Shown: positions 55,905 to 64,000, counted from the stretch's first letter. The stretch: DNA of 64,000 nucleotides from Blastocystis hominis (GCF_000151665.1 NW_013171824.1:310001-374000), one strand, 5' to 3'. Notes: generated from the sequence alone by a model not told the origin. Numbers and translations: made by a program.

Positions 55905-56127
55905 CTGGGGCGACTCTGTCTTCTGGGGTCCATTGGGTCCCTTGGTTCCCTTCGGCTCCTGTAGCCGTACTGATTGAACCCTCTCTTCGGTCGTCCCTCG
56001 TGCTTCCTCTTGGTTCTTCTCTTCCTTTACGGTGCTATTGTCTCCCTTTCTCTCTGCCTGTGATTTCTTCTCCGATGCCTTCGCTTCTAGCTCAACCTCC
56101 TTCCTTCTCGCCTCTTGCTTCTTTCTT

Positions 56128-56155
56128 CTTCTTCTTCTTCTTCTTCTTTCTTAGC
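56128..56155. repeat. (TTC)n microsatellite
   Basis: About eight TTC units, coding a Lys/Glu run if read with the LINE on the minus strand. Confidence 0.8.
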
Positions 56156-56189
56156 TTCCAGAATTGGTTTCAGCTTCTTGTACTCTTCT

Positions 56190-56981
56190 CTACCCACTTT
56201 CAATCATTCTATATGGTACTGTACCTCGCCTCCTTCTCTCTGTCTTGGATGGTACCATATCTCTTCCAAAAGTAGACATTTCCAACGAATTTGAGTACTC
56301 CCATCGCATCCTGCAACTCTTTGAACCCTGTCCTCTCTCTTCCCAAAGATAAGAGAAAGCAGAAAAATCAGTGTTTAATTTCCCAGATGGGAAGGCAAAT
56401 ATACTGTCGGAACGAATTGGGCTCAATTTACTACAAATCGGCCCCTCATCCACCAAATCAAGTGGCGTATCCAAATTCGCATTCTTATCCGACATTTCAG
56501 AATGAACCTTCTTATACGGCGAGACATTCTTCTGTTGGACCGTATTCGTCCTCTCTGATGAATCGCACTCACGCTTCCTCTCCCTATCACTACACAAAAC
56601 CTTCTGGTCTTCTTTGTCACCGCTGGATTGCGTATTCATCGTCTTCTTCCCACTCATACTTAAGCTGGCTTCATTCTTATTCGCGCCCGATTCTTCTTTC
56701 ACAGCCGCTTCAGAACTCAATATTCCTGTCGAATTTGAGTTTCCCAATGTCTTCTTTGCATTCTCTTTCTTATTTCCTCTCCACCACAGAAAGTTGAAAA
56801 AATCGAAAAATCGTTTACCATAGGGAGAATCGACATTTTGCTGCGAACTACTTGTGATTACTATACTGCTCTTGCTCTCGCTCTCGCTCTCTTTCTCCTT
56901 CTTCTTTTTCTTCACTTCATCACAGGGCAGCTCGCAATCCTTCTTCTCTTCCAACAGTAGTAGGGGAATGGCGTAAAACAC
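56190..56981 (-). CDS. Lys/Ser-rich frame upstream of the LINE, unknown
   Basis: 263 aa open frame, low complexity (KKKKKEKESESESKSS) with one aromatic patch (RFFDFFNFLWWRG). It may be the first ORF of the LINE or 5' UTR sequence. Not recognised. Confidence 0.35.
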   Translation of the reverse strand: MFYAIPLLLLEEKKDCELPCDEVKKKKKEKESESESKSSIVITSSSQQNVDSPYGKRFFDFFNFLWWRGNKKENAKKTLGNSNSTGILSSEAAVKEESGANKNEASLSMSGKKTMNTQSSGDKEDQKVLCSDRERKRECDSSERTNTVQQKNVSPYKKVHSEMSDKNANLDTPLDLVDEGPICSKLSPIRSDSIFAFPSGKLNTDFSAFSYLWEERGQGSKSCRMRWEYSNSLEMSTFGRDMVPSKTERRRRGTVPYRMIESG

Positions 56982-56984
56982 GCG

Positions 56985-57110
56985 GAACCCAAAGTCGCCC
57001 CTCCGACCTCATCTACGAGAGTGCGCGGCTCAAAGTCGCCCCTCTGACTCCATCTTTGTTTTCGCGTATTCCCGTCAGAACACAAAAAATCCCCCAAAGT
57101 CACCCCTCAG
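56985..57110. repeat. three spaced copies of CAAAGTCRCCCCTC
   Basis: The 14-base word occurs near 56989, 57032 and 57091, about 43 and 59 bases apart. A fourth copy lies near 42,079, beside Polinton 1. No gene here. Confidence 0.7.
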
Positions 57111-57150
57111 ACCCCCTCAACTGGTACCTTGATTTTTGCGTTTCATAAGA

Positions 57151-57187
57151 ATTTCAGCACTCATGAGTAAAACACGAGTGCTGAAAT
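57151..57187. other. 12-bp perfect hairpin beside Polinton 2
   Basis: Arms ATTTCAGCACTC (57151-57162) and its complement (57176-57187), loop of 13 nt that itself contains ACTCATGAGT across the arm edge. Possibly terminator-like for the converging polymerase gene or part of the element's end. Confidence 0.7.
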
Positions 57188-57364
57188 GTGCGATATCCAT
57201 GACTATTATGGTTGTTATTGCTGGCCAATATGATCATTTTCAACCGTGACGTGAAACGCGCGGAAACCCATGGCTGCCATTTTCAGCCAATTCCTGCAAT
57301 GTTAACCTGACTTCCATTGTAGGCCATGATATCCATGGTTGTCCAAAGTGAAAGATTGCTTCCT

Positions 57365-60300
57365 TTACTTCAGTCTATAATGCCCGAATGCAAGTGTGTG
57401 TATGTTGTCGTCCAAGATCCATCTCTTGTTGTCCGTGCAAGTCATGAGGGTCTTGGTTTGCTCCTTCGTGCTGATATTGAAGGCCTGGTTGTTGATACGC
57501 TTGAAAGTACCTTCGATCACTGCATCTTCCTTCTTCTCTGCCTCAAGGACGCGCTTGTACAGCTCGATGTTCTTCACGCTCATCCTCTCTCCATCAATCA
57601 CCACATTGCGAGGAACTCCCTTCGCTGCGTTATGCACTACATGCTTCTCGTCAATCAAACAGTACATCTTTGGTCTAAGTCCCACGAATTCAGTGATGCG
57701 ATGCCCGTTATGCTCATCCTTGAATATGGGTCCCGGCAACTTCTTGTTGAAGTTGAGGAATGATTCCAATGAAGGGAACTTTCTCTTGTCCACTTCATGC
57801 TCGTAGTATTTTACGAGTTCTCCGTAGAAGTAGCTCGTATTATCGAGTTCAGAGAAGTCAAACGACTTGTACATATCGCACATTTTGTGGACGATGTTAC
57901 CACGGTCGTTCAACTGCACGATGAGCGAGTCCGTGTCCTGTCCCAACAACTCCACGGTGTCGAATGTGTTCTTGAGCACGTTGTAGTAGAAATCGTAGAT
58001 GATGTGTTTGGACATGTCGAGAATAGCGAACCCGATGAAGAATGGCTTCTCCACCTTGCGCACCGGTGTGTTCAGCTTGATGCCAATCAGATTCTCGGAA
58101 TACATGGTGGTTCCTGCGATCATGTCGTATCCGTGCTTCTGGATGATGGCTTCACGTTCATTCCATGTGCTAGCGAACTTCACCTTCATTCGCTTCAACC
58201 CAGTCTCAACGAATTTGCCATAGGTTGAGTTTGCTAACAGCTTATACAGGTTCTTCTCCACAGTAGTCTTGGACTTGGCTCGTTTTTCACTGAGCATATT
58301 GACGTATTCGAAGATGAAGGGTGCTTGTTTGAATCGAATGAGGCGGTGGATGTGCGTGACGTGATAACCCTGTTGAAGACCCAATTGCAACAGAGAGTAG
58401 TGTACGAGATATTTGCGTCGAGGTACAAGATCGCAGATGAGCTTCGGTGTATTCACCTCTTTCACTTTGTCCATAATGTCGTTCTTCTCTGCGTACTTCT
58501 TGATTCCATCGGAGTACATGCCCGCCTTCTGTATGGGGAAGAATGGTAAGTCATTGAATTTATCATGGAGTTCCACTGGTGCCTCGATATCGCATTCGAT
58601 GAAGAACCCATACTTGCCGAACGTATTGAGTGATTGCACCCATTCATTCGGATCACGGTTGATCCTTTCCATTACTTCTCGTCGTTCGGGTACACCCACT
58701 AATTCGTAAGGCATCATTCTGTGCATTGCTCCACCATACAGGTTGTTGGCGTCGAGGTAGTAGATGGATGATTGCTCTCCGTTGTTGGCGGTGCTGTCAA
58801 GGTCGACTTTGGCATGCCTTTTCACGATCTGTGTGATGCCTCCTCGAAGGTTTTTGAGTAGACGCATGAAGTCATCGATCTCATTTGTCTCCATCAATCG
58901 AATTCCCTTGCTCTCATAGAACTCACCCATGCGGTTCAAGAACACTTTCACGAGTTGTTTCTCCTCAAGTCCCTCATTCGCGTTGATGCGCATGATGTAC
59001 TGAGCCCATTTCCTTGCGAGGGTCATGAGGCTACTCTCGCTATGATCGCCCTCCATTGTGACCTTTAAGAAGAGCGAATAGGCCATTTGTGGTGCTGTGA
59101 TGTAGTGCATCGGATCAACACCGAATGCCTTCAGTGTGGTAACGCGGAAGTGCTCGAATGCATCAGCCATGAGAGTTACATCGAGTACATTGTACAACTC
59201 GTAGTACTCACCCCATGTCTTGATATCGAAGATCTTCCACAGTTTCACCATGTGATCATATTCGCCTTGGGGCATCATTTCTCCCTTCATATCATCAATG
59301 CATTGTTCACGAGAAGGAATGGTGGTATTGTTCAATGTGTCGTACGATTTGATGAGACTGTAAAACATGGGTTCCTTCCGTGTCAACAGATCGATGTACT
59401 CGTCATTCCATTGCTTACCTCGTGATTCACAGTACTTGCGTAGTTGTTGTTTGGTGTGCACATACAAATCGAGGTTCCCACCGAGTGTCTGAGCCACGAT
59501 GGATCTGAGAGGACTGCTGATGAGCTTCAACGAGTCCTTGAATTGTATGCCATTGTACTCGATCTGCATCTCCTTGTCTTCAGTGGTTGGAATGACATCC
59601 AAGGAGTCACTAGAGGTTGAATGAGCTGCGATGAGTTTCATGATGAATGTGAAGTCGTAGTGAGATCCATTGTGGAAGTAGACGGGTAAACGATAGTTCT
59701 TCTTGTTGAAGGAGAGTTGTAGATTGCATTTGGTACAACAGGTGCAGATGTACTGCCCTGCTTCGAAGTGACGTACCTCTCCCTTCCCTGTGGTGTATTC
59801 ACCTGTCACATGTGCATGATGTCGTACTTTGTCGTTATCCAGTTTCTTGTGACAGAAGGGACACACGGTTGTTGCACGAAAGTCCCTCTCGATACTCGGA
59901 GAGTTCTCGAGTGGTAATTCATCGAAGAGATACTCTTTCACTCTGCTCTGCAATTGTGTGAGATAGTCCATGAAAGGGCGAAGATCCTCTTCGCTCTCAT
60001 GTGGTGCATGGAAGACTCGCAGTTGGCTGTCAATGGCTGGAATGCGAGACACGGCTAGACAGGATAACATGATGGGCTTGTGTTTGTTCTTGTCGTCAAT
60101 TGCTGACTCGAAGTCAGCGTACACGACAACCGGTGCTGGCATTTCATATCGCTGGTTGGTGAATCGCAACCGAGTCTCCTCGTTCGACAAATCGTACTGA
60201 TCACTCTCATCGACAAGTTCACGATGTGTTTGTACTTCGTGATCATGAACGGCTTTGCGAGACCCGAAGAAGTCGTCGCAGAACCTGCACTTTGCGTTTC

Positions 60301-61834
60301 TCGATGTATGACAATTCTTCGCATCACTTCGTCGCATCATACGATGCTTGAAGTCGTTCAAGTCCTTGATGTACAAGAAGTGCTTTGGAGTGCCCTCAGG
60401 TAGATTCAAGTCGTTCAAGATGCAGAGGGAGAGAGGGGAACGTGATTTCTCCTTACCTTTGTACACGACATCGCACGTGAATAAATCGAATTGCTCCTTT
60501 GACTTATCGATGTACCCAGGCAAGAGTGTGACCTCGAATACGTTGAGCGATACTTTCAACAATGCCTCCAATGCGGCGAATTTCTCTTCACTCGCATCGA
60601 ATGGGATGCCTTTGGCATCCCGGGGCAGCGAAGCTGCCCCTACGAAGGGTGTATTGTCGCGAATGCCCATCGCTTCCTCCACCTCATGAATGGTCACTCC
60701 GAATACCTTGTACTTGTCGGGTTGCTTCCACCACTTGTTGTACACGGTTGCATCGCCAATCTTGCGATTCGCGACGATCTTATGCCCGCCTTCACTGGCC
60801 AGAATGAGACACCGTTGTAGGCATCGGTTGTCATCGAAATCCGGGTTGAGCGCTGTGCGTCCGATGACGTACGGTGTGTGCTGCTTGTACCCCACGAATG
60901 TACGTAGTGGGAACATCTCAATGTGGAAGCCGATCCAACCATGGTACACGAACCCACTTCCCTCTGTCTCCTGTTCCTCTACACCGTTTCGGTACCATTT
61001 CAGGTACTCCTCGATCCATTCATCGATGCGATCTCGTCGAACGATGCGGAGGTGTCCCAATCGATCATCGGTGAGGTTGAGGATCTTGGGATCTCCGTCA
61101 TGTGTCAACATGAGGTTGTATGCCATGATGGTGATGAAACACTGATTGTATTCACGCATACCATTGAGGATGAACTTCTTCAGGACCTCATTGAATTCAT
61201 TTGTCTCATCGAATATGAGATTGATCGGTTCCACTTCCTCATCGCTCTTCTCACCCGGTAGTCGAACCCACAACCTGTTGTCAAAATCGTTGTTGAGACG
61301 GAAGTCCTTCTTGGTTCGTTTCTCTTTCACCCATTCCTTGTACATGTCTCCTTGCACGGTGTGATAGTACGTGAGTGCATACCCGAGAGTTGAATCGATC
61401 ACATCACTCAATCGTCCTTGTGAGACCTTGCGATCGAAGCGTTCGAATGCCTTATTGCGTCTCATTTCACGTCTCTTCTCCACGGTGTTCAGGTAACCGG
61501 GTAAGTGACGTTGTCGCTTCTCACCGAACTCATGGCCGTTCCACTCGTACTCGAGGTAGCGCTCGTTCCACGCCTCGCTTCCCACGACGAGATACTTGCG
61601 CTCACCTTTGGGATCACTGACGCGTCTATGTGTCACTTGTCTTTTTGGTGTTGCTAGTTTCATCCCGAATATCTTGTTCGACACATAAGCTCTCGTGTCA
61701 GGCATGGTCTGATCGGTGAACGTATCGCCGACCCTGTAGTACGTGGCGACCAATCGCTTCCAGGTCGGCCCACCGATCTTGATTTGTTTTCCAGTCTCAG
61801 GGTTGATAGTATATCCTTCGCGTTGTGAACTCAT
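57365..61834 (-). CDS. protein-primed family B DNA polymerase of Polinton 2
   Basis: 1489 aa in one frame. The N-terminus has a NPETGKQIKIGG adaptor-like motif. The exonuclease has YADFESAID, NGSHYDFTFIMKLIA and YNVLDVTLMADAF. A Cys/His motif of endonuclease-VII type lies before it (CPFCHKKLDNDKVRHHAHVT). Polymerase motifs: DANNLYGGAMHRMMPYE, LLANSTYGKFVE and GQDTDSLIVQ. It replicates the element with a protein primer. Looks whole. Two adjoining GC palindromes (60603-60640) are inside the frame and code GAASLPRDAKGIPF. Confidence 0.93.
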   Translation of the reverse strand: MSSQREGYTINPETGKQIKIGGPTWKRLVATYYRVGDTFTDQTMPDTRAYVSNKIFGMKLATPKRQVTHRRVSDPKGERKYLVVGSEAWNERYLEYEWNGHEFGEKRQRHLPGYLNTVEKRREMRRNKAFERFDRKVSQGRLSDVIDSTLGYALTYYHTVQGDMYKEWVKEKRTKKDFRLNNDFDNRLWVRLPGEKSDEEVEPINLIFDETNEFNEVLKKFILNGMREYNQCFITIMAYNLMLTHDGDPKILNLTDDRLGHLRIVRRDRIDEWIEEYLKWYRNGVEEQETEGSGFVYHGWIGFHIEMFPLRTFVGYKQHTPYVIGRTALNPDFDDNRCLQRCLILASEGGHKIVANRKIGDATVYNKWWKQPDKYKVFGVTIHEVEEAMGIRDNTPFVGAASLPRDAKGIPFDASEEKFAALEALLKVSLNVFEVTLLPGYIDKSKEQFDLFTCDVVYKGKEKSRSPLSLCILNDLNLPEGTPKHFLYIKDLNDFKHRMMRRSDAKNCHTSRNAKCRFCDDFFGSRKAVHDHEVQTHRELVDESDQYDLSNEETRLRFTNQRYEMPAPVVVYADFESAIDDKNKHKPIMLSCLAVSRIPAIDSQLRVFHAPHESEEDLRPFMDYLTQLQSRVKEYLFDELPLENSPSIERDFRATTVCPFCHKKLDNDKVRHHAHVTGEYTTGKGEVRHFEAGQYICTCCTKCNLQLSFNKKNYRLPVYFHNGSHYDFTFIMKLIAAHSTSSDSLDVIPTTEDKEMQIEYNGIQFKDSLKLISSPLRSIVAQTLGGNLDLYVHTKQQLRKYCESRGKQWNDEYIDLLTRKEPMFYSLIKSYDTLNNTTIPSREQCIDDMKGEMMPQGEYDHMVKLWKIFDIKTWGEYYELYNVLDVTLMADAFEHFRVTTLKAFGVDPMHYITAPQMAYSLFLKVTMEGDHSESSLMTLARKWAQYIMRINANEGLEEKQLVKVFLNRMGEFYESKGIRLMETNEIDDFMRLLKNLRGGITQIVKRHAKVDLDSTANNGEQSSIYYLDANNLYGGAMHRMMPYELVGVPERREVMERINRDPNEWVQSLNTFGKYGFFIECDIEAPVELHDKFNDLPFFPIQKAGMYSDGIKKYAEKNDIMDKVKEVNTPKLICDLVPRRKYLVHYSLLQLGLQQGYHVTHIHRLIRFKQAPFIFEYVNMLSEKRAKSKTTVEKNLYKLLANSTYGKFVETGLKRMKVKFASTWNEREAIIQKHGYDMIAGTTMYSENLIGIKLNTPVRKVEKPFFIGFAILDMSKHIIYDFYYNVLKNTFDTVELLGQDTDSLIVQLNDRGNIVHKMCDMYKSFDFSELDNTSYFYGELVKYYEHEVDKRKFPSLESFLNFNKKLPGPIFKDEHNGHRITEFVGLRPKMYCLIDEKHVVHNAAKGVPRNVVIDGERMSVKNIELYKRVLEAEKKEDAVIEGTFKRINNQAFNISTKEQTKTLMTCTDNKRWILDDNIHTLAFGHYRLK
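60603..60640. repeat. two adjoining GC-rich palindromes inside the polymerase gene
   Basis: 60603-60621 (GGGATGCCTTTGGCATCCC) and 60622-60640 (GGGGCAGCGAAGCTGCCCC), both perfect. Their combined length of 38 does not disturb the frame, together with flanking bases. Confidence 0.9.
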
Positions 61835-61906
61835 TTATATAAGGGTCACAAAATCTTTAAGTGGTGATACACGTGTGACCAAAGTGAAATTGTTAGGAGA
61901 CTGTTG

Positions 61907-61948
61907 GGGAGACGACGAAGTCGTCTCCCGGGGAAGCTACGCTTCCCC
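61907..61948. repeat. two adjoining GC-rich palindromes between Polinton 2 genes
   Basis: 61907-61929 pairs GGGAGACGAC with GTCGTCTCCC; 61930-61948 reads GGGGAAGCTACGCTTCCCC. They sit between the polymerase start and the next small gene. Confidence 0.9.
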
Positions 61949-61959
61949 ATGTTGGTCCC

Positions 61960-62388
61960 CTAGAATGGGAAAATGGCATGACCATCCGCATCGTACTCGA
62001 ACTCATCGATGTCGTAGAACTCGGATTCCGATGAATCAGAATCACTAGAATTGGGGTCAGCGAATGCAATGCTAATGTCTGGATCATTATCGTATGCCTC
62101 AGCTTCTTCTTTGGTCATTTTCACCCATTGTCCTTTTACGCGTCTGTAGTTGTCATGGAGTAACTCGTAGTATGCTGTGCCACCAATAATCATGGAGCGA
62201 TTGCTGGGAGAAAGAATTCTCGACTTGGGAACGTACTTCGTCGTACCTGGTGGTAATGGTGTATCGTACAAGCGATTCAATTTCTCGTCGTACTTGTATC
62301 CACGCTTGAGAAGGTTCCAGAAGCGAACTCCGTTGATTTGGATTTCTCGGCCAGTATTGGGATTCAAAGTGTGAGTAGGTCTATTCAT
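61960..62388 (-). CDS. small adaptor-like protein of Polinton 2
   Basis: 142 aa. The start MNRPTHTLNPNTGREIQING repeats the theme found at the polymerase N-terminus (NPETGKQIKIGG). The C-terminal half is Asp/Ser/Glu-rich. The NPxTGRxI motif resembles adaptor domains of large DNA viruses. Function unknown. Confidence 0.65.
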   Translation of the reverse strand: MNRPTHTLNPNTGREIQINGVRFWNLLKRGYKYDEKLNRLYDTPLPPGTTKYVPKSRILSPSNRSMIIGGTAYYELLHDNYRRVKGQWVKMTKEEAEAYDNDPDISIAFADPNSSDSDSSESEFYDIDEFEYDADGHAIFPF

Positions 62389-62440
62389 TTATATATTTAT
62401 ATATTTATATTTTCTCTTTTAACCCTAGATGCTTCCCTAA

Positions 62441-63001
62441 ATGAAGTACAAGAAAACAGAGAACAACACATGGTCTTCCCTGGTACGCACTTGTGAGGAC
62501 GAGAATATCGAACTCGCCGACATCATCATTCACACCAAGTATCCGATCAATTCCGAGCGTCTATTCGGTTTCAGTGTTTGCACTCCGCAAGCAAATGTGA
62601 ACTGTGGTTTAATATTGCACGACTATGATTGCATGGAGATGACGTTGGATGAAACTCGTCCACCTTTGTTTACCGAGGATGAATGGGAGTATCTATTGCC
62701 TCAATTGAAATCCAACGGTTTGCTCGGTGTGCCTCTGAACGTGTTCTGTAGGACGTATGACACACAGCCTTATCTAGGGGGAGGCATAGCCTCCCCCGGG
62801 GCAGCTTCGCTGTCCCCCTATGTCGTACCTGTGGTAACCGAGAATCGTGCTGTTTACTTCTTCTCCAACTACTATGTTCGCGTGGTCTTCAAGGTGGTGG
62901 ATGATGAAGTGCCTCCCGAGTTGTCCGATCTGTTCATCGATGATGGTGCGTGTCTGAAGGGTGTGTACGTTCGTGCATATCAACGAAATCATCCAAAGTA
63001 A
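62441..63001 (+). CDS. unknown Polinton 2 protein (186 aa)
   Basis: Starts at ATG 62441 and ends at TAA 62999-63001; 186 aa. Beta-rich sequence (VYFFSNYYVRVVFKVVDDE) that could be a structural protein. A paired palindrome is inserted in its frame (62777-62817, coding GGGIASPGAASLSP). Traces of the same protein occur in Polinton 1. Not recognised. Confidence 0.6.
   Translation: MKYKKTENNTWSSLVRTCEDENIELADIIIHTKYPINSERLFGFSVCTPQANVNCGLILHDYDCMEMTLDETRPPLFTEDEWEYLLPQLKSNGLLGVPLNVFCRTYDTQPYLGGGIASPGAASLSPYVVPVVTENRAVYFFSNYYVRVVFKVVDDEVPPELSDLFIDDGACLKGVYVRAYQRNHPK
62777..62817. repeat. two adjoining GC-rich palindromes inside a Polinton 2 gene
   Basis: 62777-62797 GGGGGAGGC-ATA-GCCTCCCCC style and 62798-62817 GGGGCAGCTTCGCTGTCCCC (one mismatch). 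Frame is kept. Confidence 0.88.
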
Positions 63002-63014
63002 ATAAAAAAGTAAA

Positions 63015-63695
63015 ATGTCGTACATTTTCAGCAGCAATGGAAACAACTACACGTTCAAGAAGCTCGACAACATGCTCATCAACATGCCAGAGAAGGACGG
63101 TCATCATGTATTAATTCGAGAGACAGTGGATGGTGTTCCTCAATACTCGTGGGGGAGTGCGGCTTGTATCGTGAAAGCGAACGAAGCATTTGTCTTCGAA
63201 TACACACCAGAAACTACCGAATCATTCAATGCCGAATGGGGTGGTGATGGTATGCCGCCTATGCCATCCGGATCATACCTGATAACCACGACTGTCATAA
63301 CGTACCTTCCTGAAGACATGTTCAACGATTGCATGTCAATCGAATCGGTGGTTGAAAAGGGTTATCGAGTGCTAGTCACGTTTGACAACACGCCTATCCT
63401 AGACAGACCCTACATCGATACATTGAATAGTCTTGTGTCTCATACTGGTTATGCTGTTGTGAATATTGGGGGAAGCAACGCTTCCCCCTACAACTCTCCT
63501 GTCCTTCGTACGTATTCGAATCTCCCTCTCATGCTTCTAGGTGGTGTAAAGAGCATCACGATCGTTTTCGAACATTTAGGCGACGTTGTTTCTGTGGCGG
63601 AACAAAGTTCCGCCGGGACGACTTCGTGGGAAGCCTTCGGCTTCCCGGGGCGACTTTGTCGCCCCACTTCGTCGTCCCATTCTGACTCCTCGTAA
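63015..63695 (+). CDS. unknown Polinton 2 protein (226 aa)
   Basis: Starts 14 nt after the preceding gene, so the two may be expressed together. Motifs such as FKKLDNMLINMPEKDG and GYRVLVTFDNTPILDRP are not recognised. Its C-terminal 35 residues come from a palindrome cluster (SSAGTTSWEAFGFPGRLCRP) and overlap the integrase gene on the other strand tail to tail. Confidence 0.6.
   Translation: MSYIFSSNGNNYTFKKLDNMLINMPEKDGHHVLIRETVDGVPQYSWGSAACIVKANEAFVFEYTPETTESFNAEWGGDGMPPMPSGSYLITTTVITYLPEDMFNDCMSIESVVEKGYRVLVTFDNTPILDRPYIDTLNSLVSHTGYAVVNIGGSNASPYNSPVLRTYSNLPLMLLGGVKSITIVFEHLGDVVSVAEQSSAGTTSWEAFGFPGRLCRPTSSSHSDSS
63468..63488. repeat. GC-rich palindrome GGGGGAAGC-AAC-GCTTCCCCC
   Basis: Perfect 9-bp arms, in the frame of the 226-aa gene, coding a Gly-Gly-Ser-Asn-Ala-Ser-Pro stretch. 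Confidence 0.88.
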
Positions 63696-64000
63696 TGGGT
63701 CGATGTGATCTTGCTGCATCTCGCAATGCATTGGGTTCCTTTCGACTCTTGGATCGCGTGACTGGTGGTGCTGGCTGTGGTTTGCATTTGCTCGCCAGGA
63801 GTTCCCAATGATAGCACTTCTGCTTGCTACCGCTTTCCATATTCTTCACTTCGTACATCAATGGCATGAATCGATCGTCAATGTCAACAACTTGATACAA
63901 GTCCTGAGACCATTTGCTAGTCAATGATCGCTTTTCCAGAACGCGAGGTCTTCGTGTCACTCGAACATAATCACCCACATCGAATTGAGGTGTTGTGTCC
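63556..64000 (-). CDS. integrase C-terminal part of Polinton 2 (continues past the window)
   Basis: Open from the window edge inward. Contains the chromo/SH3-like tail VGDYVRVTRRPRVLEKRSL, then VDIDDRFMPLMYEVKN and a basic end. Very similar to the integrase tail in Polinton 1 (39,830-40,180). The catalytic core lies beyond base 64000. Confidence 0.75.
   Translation of the reverse strand, partial: DTTPQFDVGDYVRVTRRPRVLEKRSLTSKWSQDLYQVVDIDDRFMPLMYEVKNMESGSKQKCYHWELLASKCKPQPAPPVTRSKSRKEPNALRDAARSHRPITRSQNGTTKWGDKVAPGSRRLPTKSSRRNFVPPQKQRRLNVRKRS
63597..63679. repeat. nested palindrome cluster
   Basis: Four hairpins: 63597-63615 (GGCGGAACAAAGTTCCGCC), then an outer pair GGGACGAC/GTCGTCCC (63616-63623 with 63672-63679) enclosing 63629-63647 (GGGAAGCCTTCGGCTTCCC) and 63648-63666 (GGGGCGACTTTGTCGCCCC). 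A cruciform with side arms, lying where two converging genes meet. Confidence 0.9.

Larger units (their letters stand above)
49976..56200 (-). mobile_element. APE-type non-LTR retrotransposon (LINE), broken
   Basis: Minus-strand element with an acidic/basic N-terminal protein region, an AP-type endonuclease, a reverse transcriptase and a C-terminal Cys/His finger. It is close to intact but has a frameshift in the endonuclease near 53,845-53,860 and an in-frame TGA near 51,119 between the RT and the zinc finger. Its 3' end seems to lie near 49,976, where the minus strand reads TGTTTGTTTG. The 5' end is unclear; a Lys/Ser-rich frame at 56190-56981 may belong to it. Clade not assigned. Confidence 0.85.
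57290..64000. mobile_element. second Polinton (Maverick) element, runs off the window
   Basis: Parts seen: protein-primed DNA polymerase (-), a small adaptor-like gene (-), two unknown genes (+) and an integrase tail (-) at the right edge. Every part seen has an open frame, so the visible portion looks whole and young. The capsid genes expected for the family must lie beyond base 64000. The left edge is approximate. Short GC-rich palindromes occur at five or more places. Confidence 0.85.

Noticed and set aside
57326-57806. Plus-strand frames over 57.3-57.8 kb
   Set aside because: Antisense of the Polinton 2 polymerase C-terminus.
1-64000. CRISPR arrays, tRNA genes, bacterial operon signals
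   Set aside because: No regularly spaced repeats with unique spacers and no cloverleaf with tRNA consensus were seen; gene structure is eukaryotic. A covariance search was not possible here.

Overview
The window looks like nuclear DNA from the anaerobic gut stramenopile Blastocystis or a very close relative. Three independent signs agree. (1) Most host genes are interrupted by tiny GT..AG introns, mostly 27-38 nt; removing them restores conserved family motifs in frame in every gene I rebuilt. (2) The octamer TGTTTGTT, the known Blastocystis polyadenylation motif, follows most of the host genes. (3) At least two genes (a CDK at 12.0-13.2 kb and a VHS-GAT adaptor at 24.5-25.6 kb) have no sensible encoded stop and appear to get UAA from poly(A) addition 4 nt before that octamer, a rule described for Blastocystis. 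A mitochondrial-type acetate:succinate CoA-transferase fits the anaerobic mitochondrion of this genus. The species call is an inference.

Region 1 (1-7.35 kb): a possible LSU rRNA scrap at the left edge, then three related genes with MORN-like and BspA-like leucine-rich repeats. In them nearly every 3' repeat is a separate exon with a phase-1 intron just before a D/N-L-P motif. The third gene is a tandem duplicate of the end of the second.

Region 2 (8.0-37.5 kb): a very compact housekeeping block. In order: telomerase reverse transcriptase (11 exons), a secreted cystatin-like protein, a CDK, a TenA-ThiD thiamine fusion, a small membrane protein, eL19, the CoA-transferase, DNA primase large subunit, exportin-1, a VHS-GAT adaptor divergent from a DENN-ENTH fusion, inositol-3-phosphate synthase, a histone-fold protein with a PIP-like tail, a MYND-ADD zinc-finger protein, a WNK kinase and a secreted PI-PLC-like phosphodiesterase. 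Neighbours overlap at stops, starts and poly(A) motifs.

Region 3 (37.9-64 kb): an accessory block of mobile DNA. It holds a broken Polinton (about 37.9-42.2 kb); a virus-like element with a CRESS-type Rep, a probable capsid gene in opposite orientation, a basic protein and a coiled-coil protein (44.3-49.75 kb), bounded by 0.58-kb direct repeats and hairpins on the left and a T-shaped cruciform on the right; an APE-type LINE on the minus strand (about 50-56.2 kb, possibly to 57 kb); and a second Polinton from about 57.3 kb running off the window, whose protein-primed DNA polymerase gene looks whole. The second Polinton is studded with short GC-rich perfect palindromes, some inside reading frames.

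Most worth a second look: the Rep/capsid element with host-type poly(A) motif and parvovirus-like hairpin, the palindrome family in the Polintons, poly(A)-made stop codons, and several unusual domain fusions (TenA-ThiD, DENN-ENTH, MYND-ADD).
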